DNA of 64,000 nt from Paenibacillus brasilensis. GTDB lineage: Bacteria > Bacillota > Bacilli > Paenibacillales > Paenibacillaceae. Position 1 is the first letter of the stretch, and the number at the start of each line of letters is the position of its first letter. The position numbers and the translations under genes are program-made. The notes beneath the pieces were generated by a model. That model searched no databases, was not told the origin of the DNA, and saw nothing but the letters and a program-made list of their open reading frames with translations. Shown here piece by piece: positions 25,311 to 34,837 of this stretch. The stretch is from contig NZ_CP045298.1 in assembly GCF_009363115.1 (NCBI RefSeq), positions 5,205,501-5,269,500 of the forward strand, written 5' to 3'.

Positions 25311-26375
25311 ATGGATCCAATGAGCAGCTTTTGGGTGTTGTTTTTTGTCATTATTCTTATTTTTTGGATTTTATTTGGTGCTAAAAATCGAAAAAAACGG
25401 GGTAACCGAAAAGTGCGCCGGCGGAATGCATTTTTCCGCAGCGCCCCTTCTCCTTCGTCCCTTTCAGATGAGCGTTATCGAGAGATTACGGAGCTGAAAC
25501 AGCTATTGGAACGCTCCATTCCAGTCTCTTATGCTCATAGCGTTAGGCGACGTATGATGGAAGCCCACCCTGAGCTGACGGAGCAAGAATATGATTGGCG
25601 CTGGAATGAGCTCCAGCGATATTTTATGCTGTGCGCGATTATGAATCGAGTGCCGATGTTTAGTCATGATGTGGATGAACTATGGCATGAAATGCTGATG
25701 TTTACTCGCGAATACCAGCAATTCTCAGAGGCCTTTTTTGGTCGTATGCTCCATCATGCACCCCATTCCGGGGGCTCACAGCCTATGCCAGAAGAGCGGG
25801 CATGGTTTGACTGGTTGTACGTGGAATGTTTTGGCTGGAACCGCTATAGTGCCAGCTTATGGGGAACTTTTTTTAATCATCCGTTACCAAGCGACGAGCT
25901 CTCACACTATTACAAAATGACAGCTTCAGCGCAGCCAGCAGGTGACCGCTGGAATACTCAGTCAAATACGAGCATTTCACAGCAGGCACAGCATGCGGTT
26001 CACCAGATTGTGGAGCAGCTGCGTGAGCGAGTGAATACAGCTGTAGATGATCCTGAAGGCAAGCAGCTGCCCAGGGTCAACTATTTGCAAATAGATACCC
26101 TGTTGCTGGCTGCCATATGGTATTCCTGGTATCAACCTGAGCAGTTTGCCCTCCACATGCACCCGGATGCTACAGGCAGTGCTGCATTAGCCAGCTCATC
26201 CGGATGCAGCTCGGCAAGCGGCTGTTCGAACTGGGATACGAACCTCTCGCACCACCATTCCTCTCATGAAAGCTCTCATGATGGAGGCTCTTCTCCCCAT
26301 CATTCAGGAGATTCCGGCAGCCATTCTTCATGCAGCAGCGGTTCCTCATGCGGAAGCAGCTGCGGAGGCGACTGA
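25311..26375 (+). CDS. Membrane-anchored GRDP-like (DUF1399-type) protein with Cys/His/Ser tail
   Basis: A 354-residue protein of uncertain function. A single N-terminal helix (about residues 7-23) precedes a basic stretch KNRKKRGNRKVRRRN, suggesting cytoplasmic orientation. The central domain (about 60-185) contains HDVDELWHEMLMFTREY and FGRMLHHAP, resembling the glycine-rich-domain-protein/DUF1399 motif in which conserved Trp-His precedes an aromatic-rich segment. The C-terminal 75 residues are low complexity and rich in Ser, His, Gly and Cys (repeated SSHH and SSCGSSCGGD), a plausible metal-binding tail. It is 35 bp after the M20 gene on the same strand. No enzyme motif was recognised. Confidence 0.65.
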   Translation: MDPMSSFWVLFFVIILIFWILFGAKNRKKRGNRKVRRRNAFFRSAPSPSSLSDERYREITELKQLLERSIPVSYAHSVRRRMMEAHPELTEQEYDWRWNELQRYFMLCAIMNRVPMFSHDVDELWHEMLMFTREYQQFSEAFFGRMLHHAPHSGGSQPMPEERAWFDWLYVECFGWNRYSASLWGTFFNHPLPSDELSHYYKMTASAQPAGDRWNTQSNTSISQQAQHAVHQIVEQLRERVNTAVDDPEGKQLPRVNYLQIDTLLLAAIWYSWYQPEQFALHMHPDATGSAALASSSGCSSASGCSNWDTNLSHHHSSHESSHDGGSSPHHSGDSGSHSSCSSGSSCGSSCGGD

Positions 26376-26379
26376 TCAT

Positions 26380-26428
26380 AAAAAAGGACATTCCTCAGCC
26401 ATCGTTGGCTAAAGGAATGCCCTTTTTT
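26380..26428. terminator. Bidirectional terminator between the GRDP-like gene and glgA
   Basis: Stem AAAAAAGG-CATTCCT with AGGAATG-CCTTTTTT (one internal mismatch pair) closes a loop containing a second small CAGCCA/TGGCT hairpin. T-runs are present on both strands. Confidence 0.85.
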
Positions 26429-26440
26429 AGTCAAATCCAA

Positions 26441-27883
26441 TCAATCGGACTTTGTTAACGAACGGTAAATATCCATATACGCTTCGGCTGACACATCCCA
26501 GCTATACTCTCCTGCAAAAGCCGTCTGTGTAAGTTTGGACCAATGCTCAGGTTGGCGATAAAAATCAACAGCACGACGAATCGTATGCAGCATGTCATGC
26601 GCGTTATAGTTCGTAAAACTAAAGCCGTTTCCTTCCCCTGTGGATTCATTGTAAGCCTGCACGGTATCGTTCAGCCCACCTGTTTCACGCACAATGGGTA
26701 TACTTCCATAACGAAGTGCCAGCAATTGGCTGATTCCGCAAGGCTCAAATCTCGATGGCATCAAGTACATATCGCTTGCAGCATATATTTTTCGTGACAA
26801 AGGTTCACTGAAAGTGAGCTGCGCTGACATTTTCAGAGGATAGCGCCCCGCCGCTTCCCGGAACCAGTGTTCAAAAGCAGGATCTCCTGTACCCAGCACG
26901 ACAAATTGAATATCATCATAAGATAAGAGCTCGTCAAGCACTCTGGTTACCAGGTCGAGTCCCTTCATGTCGACAAGCCGGGTTACCATGGCCATTAAAG
27001 GTACGTCCGCCCGGATCGGTAACCCCAGCTCCTTCTGCAGGCCTATTTTGTTTTCCCTCTTCTTTGCCAAACTGGTACGGTACTGCGTATAAATACGATT
27101 GTCCGTGGCAGGATTATAGCTTGTGGTATCAATTCCATTCACAATCCCTGACAAGCGTCCCTGCTCTCCCAGCTTACGAAGCAGACCCTCTAACCCGTAT
27201 CCGTAAAATTCTGTCTGAATCTCCTTTGCATAGGTTGGGCTCACGGTTGTGACATGATCCGAGTAAGTAAGTCCCCCCTTCATAAAATTCAATCTGCCAT
27301 AATACTCCACACCCTCGGGGGTAAAATAGCTCCCATCCAGGTTAAGCAGATCTGTTAAGACCTCATATGGAAAATCCCCTTGATACAGCAGATTATGTAT
27401 CGTAAACACCGTGCGAATTTCACTGTAAAAGGGCAAATGGCCATAATCGGCATTTAAAAGTAATGGTACCATTGCTGTATGCCAGTCATGACAATGCAGA
27501 ATATCCGGGCGAAAATCCAGATCAGGCAGTGTTTCCAATATGGCCCGGTTAAAAAAGGAGAAGCGTTCGCCATCATCCATATAGCCGTAAATGCCTTCAC
27601 GACCGAAGTAATATTCGTTATCTATAAAATAGACCTTGATTTCATCCAATGTCAGTTCCTCTACTCCACAATATTGGTCACGCCACCCTACGGCTACGTG
27701 CTTTACCGTTACCGGGCGCAAAGAACGCTTATACGTATCAGGAATCCCCGCATATTTAGGTAAAATGATTCGGACGTCACCCCCCGCCTGACGAAGTGCC
27801 TTCGGCAATGCGCCAATGACGTCAGCCAACCCACCTGTTTTTATAAATGGATGTGCTTCTGCTGCCGCAAACAAAATATTCAT
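26441..27883 (-). CDS. glgA: Glycogen (ADP-glucose) synthase GlgA
   Basis: GT5 glucosyltransferase of 480 residues that elongates alpha-1,4-glucan from ADP-glucose. The N-terminal KTGGLADVIGALPKAL (about residues 16-31) is the ADP-glucose-binding KxGGL motif; the C-terminal domain has MPSRFEPCGISQL (about 375) and the RYGSIPIVRETGGLNDTV loop. The ATG follows GGGAGG. It lies 21 bp after glgB and is cotranscribed with it. Confidence 0.96.
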   Translation of the reverse strand: MNILFAAAEAHPFIKTGGLADVIGALPKALRQAGGDVRIILPKYAGIPDTYKRSLRPVTVKHVAVGWRDQYCGVEELTLDEIKVYFIDNEYYFGREGIYGYMDDGERFSFFNRAILETLPDLDFRPDILHCHDWHTAMVPLLLNADYGHLPFYSEIRTVFTIHNLLYQGDFPYEVLTDLLNLDGSYFTPEGVEYYGRLNFMKGGLTYSDHVTTVSPTYAKEIQTEFYGYGLEGLLRKLGEQGRLSGIVNGIDTTSYNPATDNRIYTQYRTSLAKKRENKIGLQKELGLPIRADVPLMAMVTRLVDMKGLDLVTRVLDELLSYDDIQFVVLGTGDPAFEHWFREAAGRYPLKMSAQLTFSEPLSRKIYAASDMYLMPSRFEPCGISQLLALRYGSIPIVRETGGLNDTVQAYNESTGEGNGFSFTNYNAHDMLHTIRRAVDFYRQPEHWSKLTQTAFAGEYSWDVSAEAYMDIYRSLTKSD

Positions 27884-27904
27884 ATGAGCTTCCTCCCTAT
27901 GTGG

Positions 27905-29827
27905 TTAATCTGCTTTTTTAGGCCTCCGGGGCGCCTTCTTGAGTATAACAATACTTAGCGGTGGAATAGTCACCTCCAAACTGTAAAGCTGTCCATGGCA
28001 AGGAATTTTTGCGGTCCGTATTACTCCGAAGTTCAACTGCCCACTCCCACCAAAGTCCTTATGATCGCTGTTCAGCATCTCAATATAGCTTCCTGCCTTT
28101 TGCAGTCCAATTCGATAATTTTCTCTCTGCACCGGCTGAAAATTGATAAGGACAACCAGTGTATCTCCCGGCTTTTTCCCTTTACGTAAATACGTAATTA
28201 CGCTCTGTCCACGGTCTTCCGCCTCAATCCACTGATAGCCGTCCCACGAATGATCCAGCTCCCATAATGCCCTTTCCTGCATATACAAATGATTCAGCGC
28301 TTTCGTATAGGCATGCACAGACCGGTGACTGTCATAATCAAGCAAAAACCAATCGAGCTGTTCCTCATCCTTCCATTCAATAAATTGGCCAAATTCCCCG
28401 CCCATAAATAAGAGCTTCTTACCCGGTGAGGTCATTTGGTAGCCAAGAAGCGCGCGTAGCCCGGCAAATTTTTGTTCATAAGTACCTGGCATTTTATCAA
28501 GCAGTGACTTTTTACCATGGACGACCTCATCATGCGACAACGGCAGTGTAAAATTTTCGCTATATGCATAGGCTATGGGGAACGTCAGTAAATTATGGCG
28601 CTCCGGTCGATGGTCGAAATCCGTTTGAACATAATCGAGCGTATCATTCATCCAGCCCATGTTCCATTTATAATTAAAACCGAGCCCCCCATCGCTTACC
28701 GGGGAGGTCACCATTGGCCAGGCACTGGACTCTTCTGCCATCATGAGCGCATAGGGATAATAGCGGAATACGGTCTCATTCAGTTGTTGAAGGAAAGCGA
28801 TGGCTTCCTCATTTTCGACGCCTCCTTTGGAGTTCATACGATATTGCCCATCCTGCTTTTCAAAATCCAGACGTAACATACTCGTCACCGCATCCACGCG
28901 CAGGCCGTCAATATGGTACACCTCCATCCAGAACAGCGCATTGGAGATCAAAAAAGAACGCACTTCCGGCTTGCTATAATCAAACGTCAATGTTCCCCAG
29001 CCAGGTTTCTCTGCTATTAGCGGGTCCGCATATTCAAACAGGGGTGACCCGTCAAATAATCTCAATCCATGGGCATCCTTGGCAAAATGAGCCGGAACCC
29101 AATCCATGAGCACTCCAATTCCCGCCTGATGACAACGATCCACCAAATACATAAAATCGTGCGGTTCACCGTAACGGCTTGTCAGTGCAAAGTAGCCGGT
29201 GAGCTGATACCCCCAAGAAAGGTCATATGGATGCTCGCTCAGCGGCATCAGCTCAATATGCGTATACCCCATATCGGTCACATAAGGCACAAGAAGCTCA
29301 GCCATTTCCCTGTATGTATAAAACGTACCGTCTTCTTTTTGCCTCCAAGTACCCAGATGAACCTCATATATATGAAGAGGTTTTCCATAAGGTGCTCTGC
29401 GTTTTCGGCGCCAAACCGCGTCATTCCATTCATATCCATCCAATGAAGCAACCACAGAAGCAGTTGCTGGTCTTACCTCAGCACGAATCGCATAAGGATC
29501 TGCTTTCAGAAAACGTTCACCGTTTGCACCCGTAATATCGTATTTGTAAAAAGTTCCTTGGGATATCCCCGGAAAAAAACGACTCCAAAAACCGGATTTG
29601 GGAACCCTATATAAGGAATCCTGTTCCCCATTCCAGTTGTTACGATCTGTAGCAAGCCCGACATGGAGAGCATGAGGAGCCCAGACCGTAAAACGGACGC
29701 CCTGTTCTCCGTTCTCCACAGTAAGGTGGGAACCCAAAGATCGGTAGCTGAAGTATAGCGTTCCTTCATGAAACAAATAAATATCTTCCGGTGATACAGC
29801 CTGCTGCGGAAGAATTTGCTCTGTCAT
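27905..29827 (-). CDS. glgB: 1,4-alpha-glucan branching enzyme GlgB
   Basis: GH13 enzyme of 640 residues that introduces alpha-1,6 branches. It has an N-terminal CBM48-like domain (about 40-130), then the barrel with VLMDWVPAHFAKD, the nucleophile region GLRVDAVTSMLRLD, catalytic MAEESSAWP and LPLSHDEVVHGK, and a C-terminal all-beta domain. The ATG at 29827 follows AAGGGTGG; a further 24 upstream in-frame codons have no comparable ribosome binding site. It is the first gene of glgB-glgA, divergent from glgC. Confidence 0.95.
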   Translation of the reverse strand: MTEQILPQQAVSPEDIYLFHEGTLYFSYRSLGSHLTVENGEQGVRFTVWAPHALHVGLATDRNNWNGEQDSLYRVPKSGFWSRFFPGISQGTFYKYDITGANGERFLKADPYAIRAEVRPATASVVASLDGYEWNDAVWRRKRRAPYGKPLHIYEVHLGTWRQKEDGTFYTYREMAELLVPYVTDMGYTHIELMPLSEHPYDLSWGYQLTGYFALTSRYGEPHDFMYLVDRCHQAGIGVLMDWVPAHFAKDAHGLRLFDGSPLFEYADPLIAEKPGWGTLTFDYSKPEVRSFLISNALFWMEVYHIDGLRVDAVTSMLRLDFEKQDGQYRMNSKGGVENEEAIAFLQQLNETVFRYYPYALMMAEESSAWPMVTSPVSDGGLGFNYKWNMGWMNDTLDYVQTDFDHRPERHNLLTFPIAYAYSENFTLPLSHDEVVHGKKSLLDKMPGTYEQKFAGLRALLGYQMTSPGKKLLFMGGEFGQFIEWKDEEQLDWFLLDYDSHRSVHAYTKALNHLYMQERALWELDHSWDGYQWIEAEDRGQSVITYLRKGKKPGDTLVVLINFQPVQRENYRIGLQKAGSYIEMLNSDHKDFGGSGQLNFGVIRTAKIPCHGQLYSLEVTIPPLSIVILKKAPRRPKKAD

Positions 29828-30067
29828 CACGTCACCACCCTTATATGTTTGTATCATACGAAATGTATGATTCGAAAAATGCATTCGCTTTTCGGTCAAA
29901 GCTGACCTGAGTTATTACCCCATTCTAGCCACAATGAACAGAAAAATGACTACGAAAAAAATAAACCTTAGTTTTTTGGGGTATCTTATACACCTGATGG
30001 TTTCAAGAGCACCCCATACCGTTTATGTATGTACTACAACAGACAACTAAACCGGGAGGGAAACGAA

Positions 30068-31294
30068 ATGTTTAATAAAGAATGCATTGCCATGCTGCTG
30101 GCAGGCGGAGAGGGACGCCGTCTTGCTCCCCTTACTTCAACGATTGCAAAACCCGCTGTACCTTTTGGCGGTCATTACCGGATTATCGATTTTCCTCTCA
30201 GCAATTGCGTAAATTCAAATATTGATACTGTGGGTGTACTAACGCAATATGAGGCGGAATCCTTACATGAGCATATTGGAGATGGGACACCTTGGGGTCT
30301 TACAAAAACGGATGACAAAGGAATTACTCTGCTTCCATCCTATAATACAGGTAACGCTGAATATTTGGGAACTGCAGATGCTATTCATAAAAATATCGAA
30401 TATATAGACAGCCAAAATCCGGAGCATGTTCTTATTTTATCCGGTGACCATATTTATTACATGAATTATCGTGAAATGCTGGACTATCATAAGGACAAAG
30501 GAGCAGCGGCTACGATTTCTGTTATGGAGGTTCCCTGGGATGAGGCACACCGCTTTGGAGTGATGAGTGCCGATGCAGATTTGCGCGTTACTGAATTTGC
30601 TGAAAAACCGGAGAAACCGGAAAGTAATTTGGCCTCCATGGGGATTTATCTTTTCAAATGGGATTACCTGAAAAGTTATCTACTGGAAGACGCACAGGAT
30701 GCTCAATCCAGCCACGATTTTGGTAAAGACATCATTCCCAAAATGCTCGCGGATCGAGAATCATTATACGTCTATGAATTTCAGGGTTACTGGAAGGACG
30801 TAGGTACCGTTAAAAGCCTATGGGACTCCCACATGGATCTGTTGCAAGAGAATTGCGCAATTGATCTTCAACGGACGGACTGGCCGATGTATACGCGTGA
30901 ACGGCGCACAAGGCTGAGCGCACATAAAGTACCTAACCGTAAAACACACTCGATGTGCAGCTTGTTGCATGACTCTTGCCAGGTAGAAGGCCAAATTGAA
31001 CGCTCTGTCGTATTTAGTGGTGTCGAGGTAGGTAAAGGTACGGCCATTAAGGATAGTATTGTAATGCCTGACTCGCGTATAGGGCGCAACGTGCACATTG
31101 AGCATGCGATTATCGGCGAGGGTGCTGTCATTCGTGACGGAGCCGTCATCAAAGGAAATCCGAGCGAAATTATGGTCATCGGGCCCAATGAAACGGTATT
31201 TGGCAAAATGCCGGTACGACCTCAAACAGCCCGTATGCTAAAAGAAGCATATGAGCGCAATACACGGCTGCGCGCTGAAGGCTTTACTTCATAA
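30068..31294 (+). CDS. glgC: Glucose-1-phosphate adenylyltransferase GlgC
   Basis: Makes ADP-glucose for GlgA. The 408-residue product has the nucleotide-binding LLAGGEGRRLAPLT (about residues 9-22), VPFGGHYRIIDFPLSNCVNS, the sugar-phosphate region FAEKPEKPESN and a C-terminal left-handed beta-helix (VVFSGVEVGKGTAIKDSIV). The ATG at 30068, 8 bp after GGGAGG, is chosen; an ATG 39 bp upstream has no good site. There is no glgD beside it, so it may act as a homomer unless glgD lies elsewhere. Confidence 0.95.
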   Translation: MFNKECIAMLLAGGEGRRLAPLTSTIAKPAVPFGGHYRIIDFPLSNCVNSNIDTVGVLTQYEAESLHEHIGDGTPWGLTKTDDKGITLLPSYNTGNAEYLGTADAIHKNIEYIDSQNPEHVLILSGDHIYYMNYREMLDYHKDKGAAATISVMEVPWDEAHRFGVMSADADLRVTEFAEKPEKPESNLASMGIYLFKWDYLKSYLLEDAQDAQSSHDFGKDIIPKMLADRESLYVYEFQGYWKDVGTVKSLWDSHMDLLQENCAIDLQRTDWPMYTRERRTRLSAHKVPNRKTHSMCSLLHDSCQVEGQIERSVVFSGVEVGKGTAIKDSIVMPDSRIGRNVHIEHAIIGEGAVIRDGAVIKGNPSEIMVIGPNETVFGKMPVRPQTARMLKEAYERNTRLRAEGFTS

Positions 31295-31313
31295 ACAGTA
31301 CGCATAATTTAAT

Positions 31314-31352
31314 ACAGCCAGCCCTCCGAAATAGCGAGGACTGGCTGTTTTC
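31314..31352. terminator. Bidirectional terminator between glgC and the histidine kinase gene
   Basis: Stem ACAGCCAG-CCTC with GAGG-CTGGCTGT (one mismatch) followed by TTTTC on the plus strand. The region is convergent. Confidence 0.8.
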
Positions 31353-31384
31353 ATGAAATCTGTAACTGACTTTAGGAATACATT

Positions 31385-32806
31385 CTAACCTTGCGTGAGC
31401 TGTGATGGCTCCGTGAGCTGCTCAGCTTGCAGAGCAGGCAGTGAGACTGTAATGGTCGTTCCTGCCCCAAGTTCACTTCTGATGAGCATCTGACCATGGT
31501 GAAGTTCTACAAACTGCTGTGAAATTGCCAATCCCAGTCCTGTACCGCCATTCTGATGATCCACCTGGAAAAAACGATCTCTTACTCTGGCCAGATTTTC
31601 CTCACTAATCCCAATCCCTGTATCTTGGACGGATATCTCAATATTGTCCGCAACTCGTTGCAGGGATAGAAAAATAATGGAGCTTTCATGCGAAAACTTG
31701 ATTGCATTATCCACAATGTTCAAAAACACCTGTTTCAGACGGTTTCCATCTCCATGAACGAGATATGCAGTCTCCTCTGAGTCCAGATGGAGCTTAATTT
31801 GCTTCATTTCAGCCTTGGCCCATACGTTCAGCATAATTTCCTGCAGCAGCTCCCGCAGGTCTACCGTTCCCATCACGAGCTTCATGGCGTTTTGCTCCAG
31901 CTTGGAAAAATCAAGAATCTCCTCTACCAAGCCGATCAACCGATCCGTCTCCTTGGAAATAATCTGCATTCCAATCTTCGTCTCTTCCGGGTCATAGCCG
32001 CCAGAATTTAACGTTTCACTCCAGCCTTTAATAGAAGTAAGCGGGGTACGCAGCTCATGGGATATGGATGAAATAAAATCATCCTTGATTTGATTCGTTC
32101 TGACAATTTCCTGAGCCATATAGTTCAGCGTCGAAGCCAGCTCACCCAGCTCATAACGATAATCGCCTTTGATGCGTGCATCAAAACGTCCCTGCGCCAT
32201 CTGAGCGGATACATCGCGGATATTGTTAATCGGTCTGACAATGGAATTCGCGAGCCCTGTACTTACTACAAACACGATAATCAATACAGCTGCCATGATT
32301 CCCACCGAAAACACCGTAATAGTGAATAACTTGTCATTTACCAATTCCAGCGAGGTTGTATACCGGATAATGTACACCTGATCTCCGACGATATTGTCCA
32401 GTTTTTTGGATACCGCCATTACCTGCTGCCCCGTGCCCGGTTGCTTCCCAATCCATTTGCCTGTATCTCCAGTCAGCGCTTGCGTCACATCACTCGTCTG
32501 CACACTTAGATCTGCTGCAAAATTCGTCGAGTTATCAATTACATTTCCCTGTTCATCGAGCAATTGCAGTTCGGTGTTTGGCAGAGAAAAATCTAACAAA
32601 TACGATTGCAAGGACTGTTCCGGCTGTTTGAATTTGGATGCAAATTCACTTACCGATGAGATACGATTCTCGATTTTTTTATAAATGGAGTCATAATAAT
32701 ATGACCGGATGAGAATCATGAAAATGACCTCAACTAACAGAAGTGCCAGGAACACTACGAAAAAATAGTGAAGCACAATCTGTCTGCGAATCCCCTTTTT
32801 GATCAT
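31385..32806 (-). CDS. Sensor histidine kinase
   Basis: A 473-residue membrane kinase, fourth gene of its operon. TM1 lies at about residues 9-33 and TM2 at about 161-184, enclosing an extracytoplasmic sensor of some 125 residues. A HAMP domain (about 185-240), HisKA with phospho-acceptor His250 (SISHELRTPLTSIKGW), and HATPase_c with NRLKQVFLNIVDNAIKFS, DTGIGIS and GGTGLGLAIS follow. The ATG at 32806 overlaps the response-regulator stop (ATGA) with AAAGG upstream, preferred over an in-frame start 18 bp earlier. The signal is unknown; the operon adds a surface lipoprotein and an ABC ATPase. Confidence 0.93.
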   Translation of the reverse strand: MIKKGIRRQIVLHYFFVVFLALLLVEVIFMILIRSYYYDSIYKKIENRISSVSEFASKFKQPEQSLQSYLLDFSLPNTELQLLDEQGNVIDNSTNFAADLSVQTSDVTQALTGDTGKWIGKQPGTGQQVMAVSKKLDNIVGDQVYIIRYTTSLELVNDKLFTITVFSVGIMAAVLIIVFVVSTGLANSIVRPINNIRDVSAQMAQGRFDARIKGDYRYELGELASTLNYMAQEIVRTNQIKDDFISSISHELRTPLTSIKGWSETLNSGGYDPEETKIGMQIISKETDRLIGLVEEILDFSKLEQNAMKLVMGTVDLRELLQEIMLNVWAKAEMKQIKLHLDSEETAYLVHGDGNRLKQVFLNIVDNAIKFSHESSIIFLSLQRVADNIEISVQDTGIGISEENLARVRDRFFQVDHQNGGTGLGLAISQQFVELHHGQMLIRSELGAGTTITVSLPALQAEQLTEPSQLTQG

Positions 32807-33501
32807 TGAGACTGACCTTTCCATTTATATCCGTGACCCCATACTGTTTGTAAAAAAGCGGGCTCGGAAGGATTGTTTTCGATTTTCTGCCGCAAGCGTC
32901 GGATGTTCACATCCACAATTTTCGGATCGCCCATATATTCCTTTCCCCATACGTGGTCAAGCAGAACGTCTCGGCTGAGCGGCGTGTTTTCTTTTTCCAG
33001 GAAAAATTGAATCAAGGAAAACTCTGTCGGTGTCAGCTCAATCAGCTGACCGTTTTTCTTAAATTGCTTGGCAATCAAATCCAGTGAGAACGGGCCGGAC
33101 TGGAAGGACACCTTGGCTGCCGTTTCGCGATGCACATTCACCCTGCGCAGCAACGACTGAATGCGTGCAATCAGTTCCGTCGGGCTGAAAGGCTTGCTCA
33201 CATGATCATCGGCTCCTACAGATAAGGCATACACCTTATCCTGCTCCTGTACCTTGGCCGTGAGAAAGATAATGCCAATGCGCTCATTCGTTTCCCGAAT
33301 TCTCCGACAAACCTCGAAGCCATCCATTCCAGGCACCATCACATCAAGCAGCGCGATATCAATATCCCGCACCGTATTCAAAATATTTAGTGCCTCATTT
33401 CCTTCCGATGCCTCCAATACTTCAAAACCGTTGCGTTTTAAATTAATAACGATAAAACTGCGGATGGATTCTTCATCCTCCATAATTAATACTTTACTCA
33501 C
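32803..33501 (-). CDS. OmpR/PhoB-family response regulator
   Basis: A 232-residue regulator with an intact receiver (acidic pocket MEDEE, phospho-acceptor Asp53 in ALLDVMVPGMDG, Thr81, Lys103 in SKPF) and a winged-helix DNA-binding domain (about 130-230, IVDVNIRRLRQKIE). It starts at a GTG one base after the lipoprotein stop and overlaps the kinase start by ATGA, so it forms a cotranslated pair with the kinase. Targets are not visible. Confidence 0.94.
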   Translation of the reverse strand: MSKVLIMEDEESIRSFIVINLKRNGFEVLEASEGNEALNILNTVRDIDIALLDVMVPGMDGFEVCRRIRETNERIGIIFLTAKVQEQDKVYALSVGADDHVSKPFSPTELIARIQSLLRRVNVHRETAAKVSFQSGPFSLDLIAKQFKKNGQLIELTPTEFSLIQFFLEKENTPLSRDVLLDHVWGKEYMGDPKIVDVNIRRLRQKIENNPSEPAFLQTVWGHGYKWKGQSQ

Positions 33502-33502
33502 T

Positions 33503-34837
33503 CTACTCTACCTGCCTTTCCCCCAATTTGTTTTTAATTGATTTATTTGGTTCCAGCTCACTGGATCGCTTAATGCCAATCACCTGTGCATTCGTTCGCC
33601 ATAGTTGGCTATAACCTTCGTTGTTTCGTTCCCATTGGGATAACGAGAAATATTTTATTTCCGCTATTGTTTTGTCTGTATCGTCCAAAATGAACCGCAA
33701 ATAGCTGTCCTTTTTTGAAACCTTCGGATCAATGGTCACCTTCCCGTGCAGCTCCTTAGGTAGCCTGAAATAGACCTGCTCATTGGAATCACGATACTGC
33801 TGCTGCTTGAAAATCGTCCCTTTTGCCCCGTCCCACTGGTAGAACGATACAAAATACGGAACCTCATCCAGTGGCTTGTTGCTCCAGCCTTTAGGTTTCT
33901 CCAAATTACCAAATTCCAGAATACCGTCACCATCCACATCACTACTGGCGATGGTCGCATCCTTGAAGGTAACATCCATAAGGTTAAGCTTTCTAAGCTT
34001 GCCATGATCCATCACAATAACATTGGAAACGGTAGTGGTCTGGGCAATTTGGGTGTCAATAATGATCCCCTGCCTATCCTTCGCTACCTTGCCAGCAACG
34101 ATATTATAGACACTTAAGACCTGACTGTCCAAATCCAACGATCCGATTTCCTTAAAGGTTCCCCCGCTAAATTGGAATGTTTTGACCGTAAAAAATTCAT
34201 TGCGACGCAACAAAATAATCGTCAAATCATTCAGATTATCCCCGTTCAAATCCATCTTGTTATGCTTATGATCGTCTACGACAAAATCCGTATAGCCTGT
34301 AGCGTATAATTTCTCTATGGATCCTCCAGTGTAGGAATACACGATCAGTCCCTTCTGATCCCCGTTCTCGTCACTATCTCCATTCGAAAAACCGGCAACA
34401 ATATCAAGCGTGCCGTCATTGGTTAAGTCCACAAGTTTAAATGATTCCAATAAGGTGCCTTCTCCATCAAATGTTAGCTGCTTTACCCACGTACCTCCCT
34501 GATCCACAAACAAGGCACCGTGTATTTTTACACTTTCATCCGGCGTTTCATAAAATAGGACGGCCTCATCCGTGCCATCATTGTTCAAATCCCCCGTCCG
34601 GATTGGTGTTGGATCATCCGGATCATTCGGTCTTAGCGGCTGCATTCCTCCTAGTTGCGTAGCCACCGCACCATTCAGCTGCTGTTTTTCGTCAGACATC
34701 GTCGGTGTCTGCATCAGCGAAACCGGATCGTTAATGACATTGCACCCGCTCAAAAATCCAGCAAGGAGCAGCAATGTGCAGCAGCAAGTCAACATTCTCA
34801 ACAGCAATATTTTCACTTCTCTTGCCGTCCCCTTCAT
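33503..34837 (-). CDS. FG-GAP/VCBS-repeat lipoprotein
   Basis: Predicted surface lipoprotein of 444 residues. The signal sequence ends in LSGC (Cys at about residue 32). The mature part carries at least four calcium-loop-like repeats of FG-GAP/VCBS type: DLNNDGTDEAV (about 83), DLTNDGTLDIV (about 137), DLNGDNLNDLT (about 196) and DVDGDGILEFG (about 302), suggesting a beta-propeller-like fold. Its start overlaps the ABC ATPase stop and its stop abuts the response regulator, so all four genes are coupled. It could be a sensory accessory or wall-associated protein; no enzyme motif is seen. Confidence 0.8.
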   Translation of the reverse strand: MKGTAREVKILLLRMLTCCCTLLLLAGFLSGCNVINDPVSLMQTPTMSDEKQQLNGAVATQLGGMQPLRPNDPDDPTPIRTGDLNNDGTDEAVLFYETPDESVKIHGALFVDQGGTWVKQLTFDGEGTLLESFKLVDLTNDGTLDIVAGFSNGDSDENGDQKGLIVYSYTGGSIEKLYATGYTDFVVDDHKHNKMDLNGDNLNDLTIILLRRNEFFTVKTFQFSGGTFKEIGSLDLDSQVLSVYNIVAGKVAKDRQGIIIDTQIAQTTTVSNVIVMDHGKLRKLNLMDVTFKDATIASSDVDGDGILEFGNLEKPKGWSNKPLDEVPYFVSFYQWDGAKGTIFKQQQYRDSNEQVYFRLPKELHGKVTIDPKVSKKDSYLRFILDDTDKTIAEIKYFSLSQWERNNEGYSQLWRTNAQVIGIKRSSELEPNKSIKNKLGERQVE

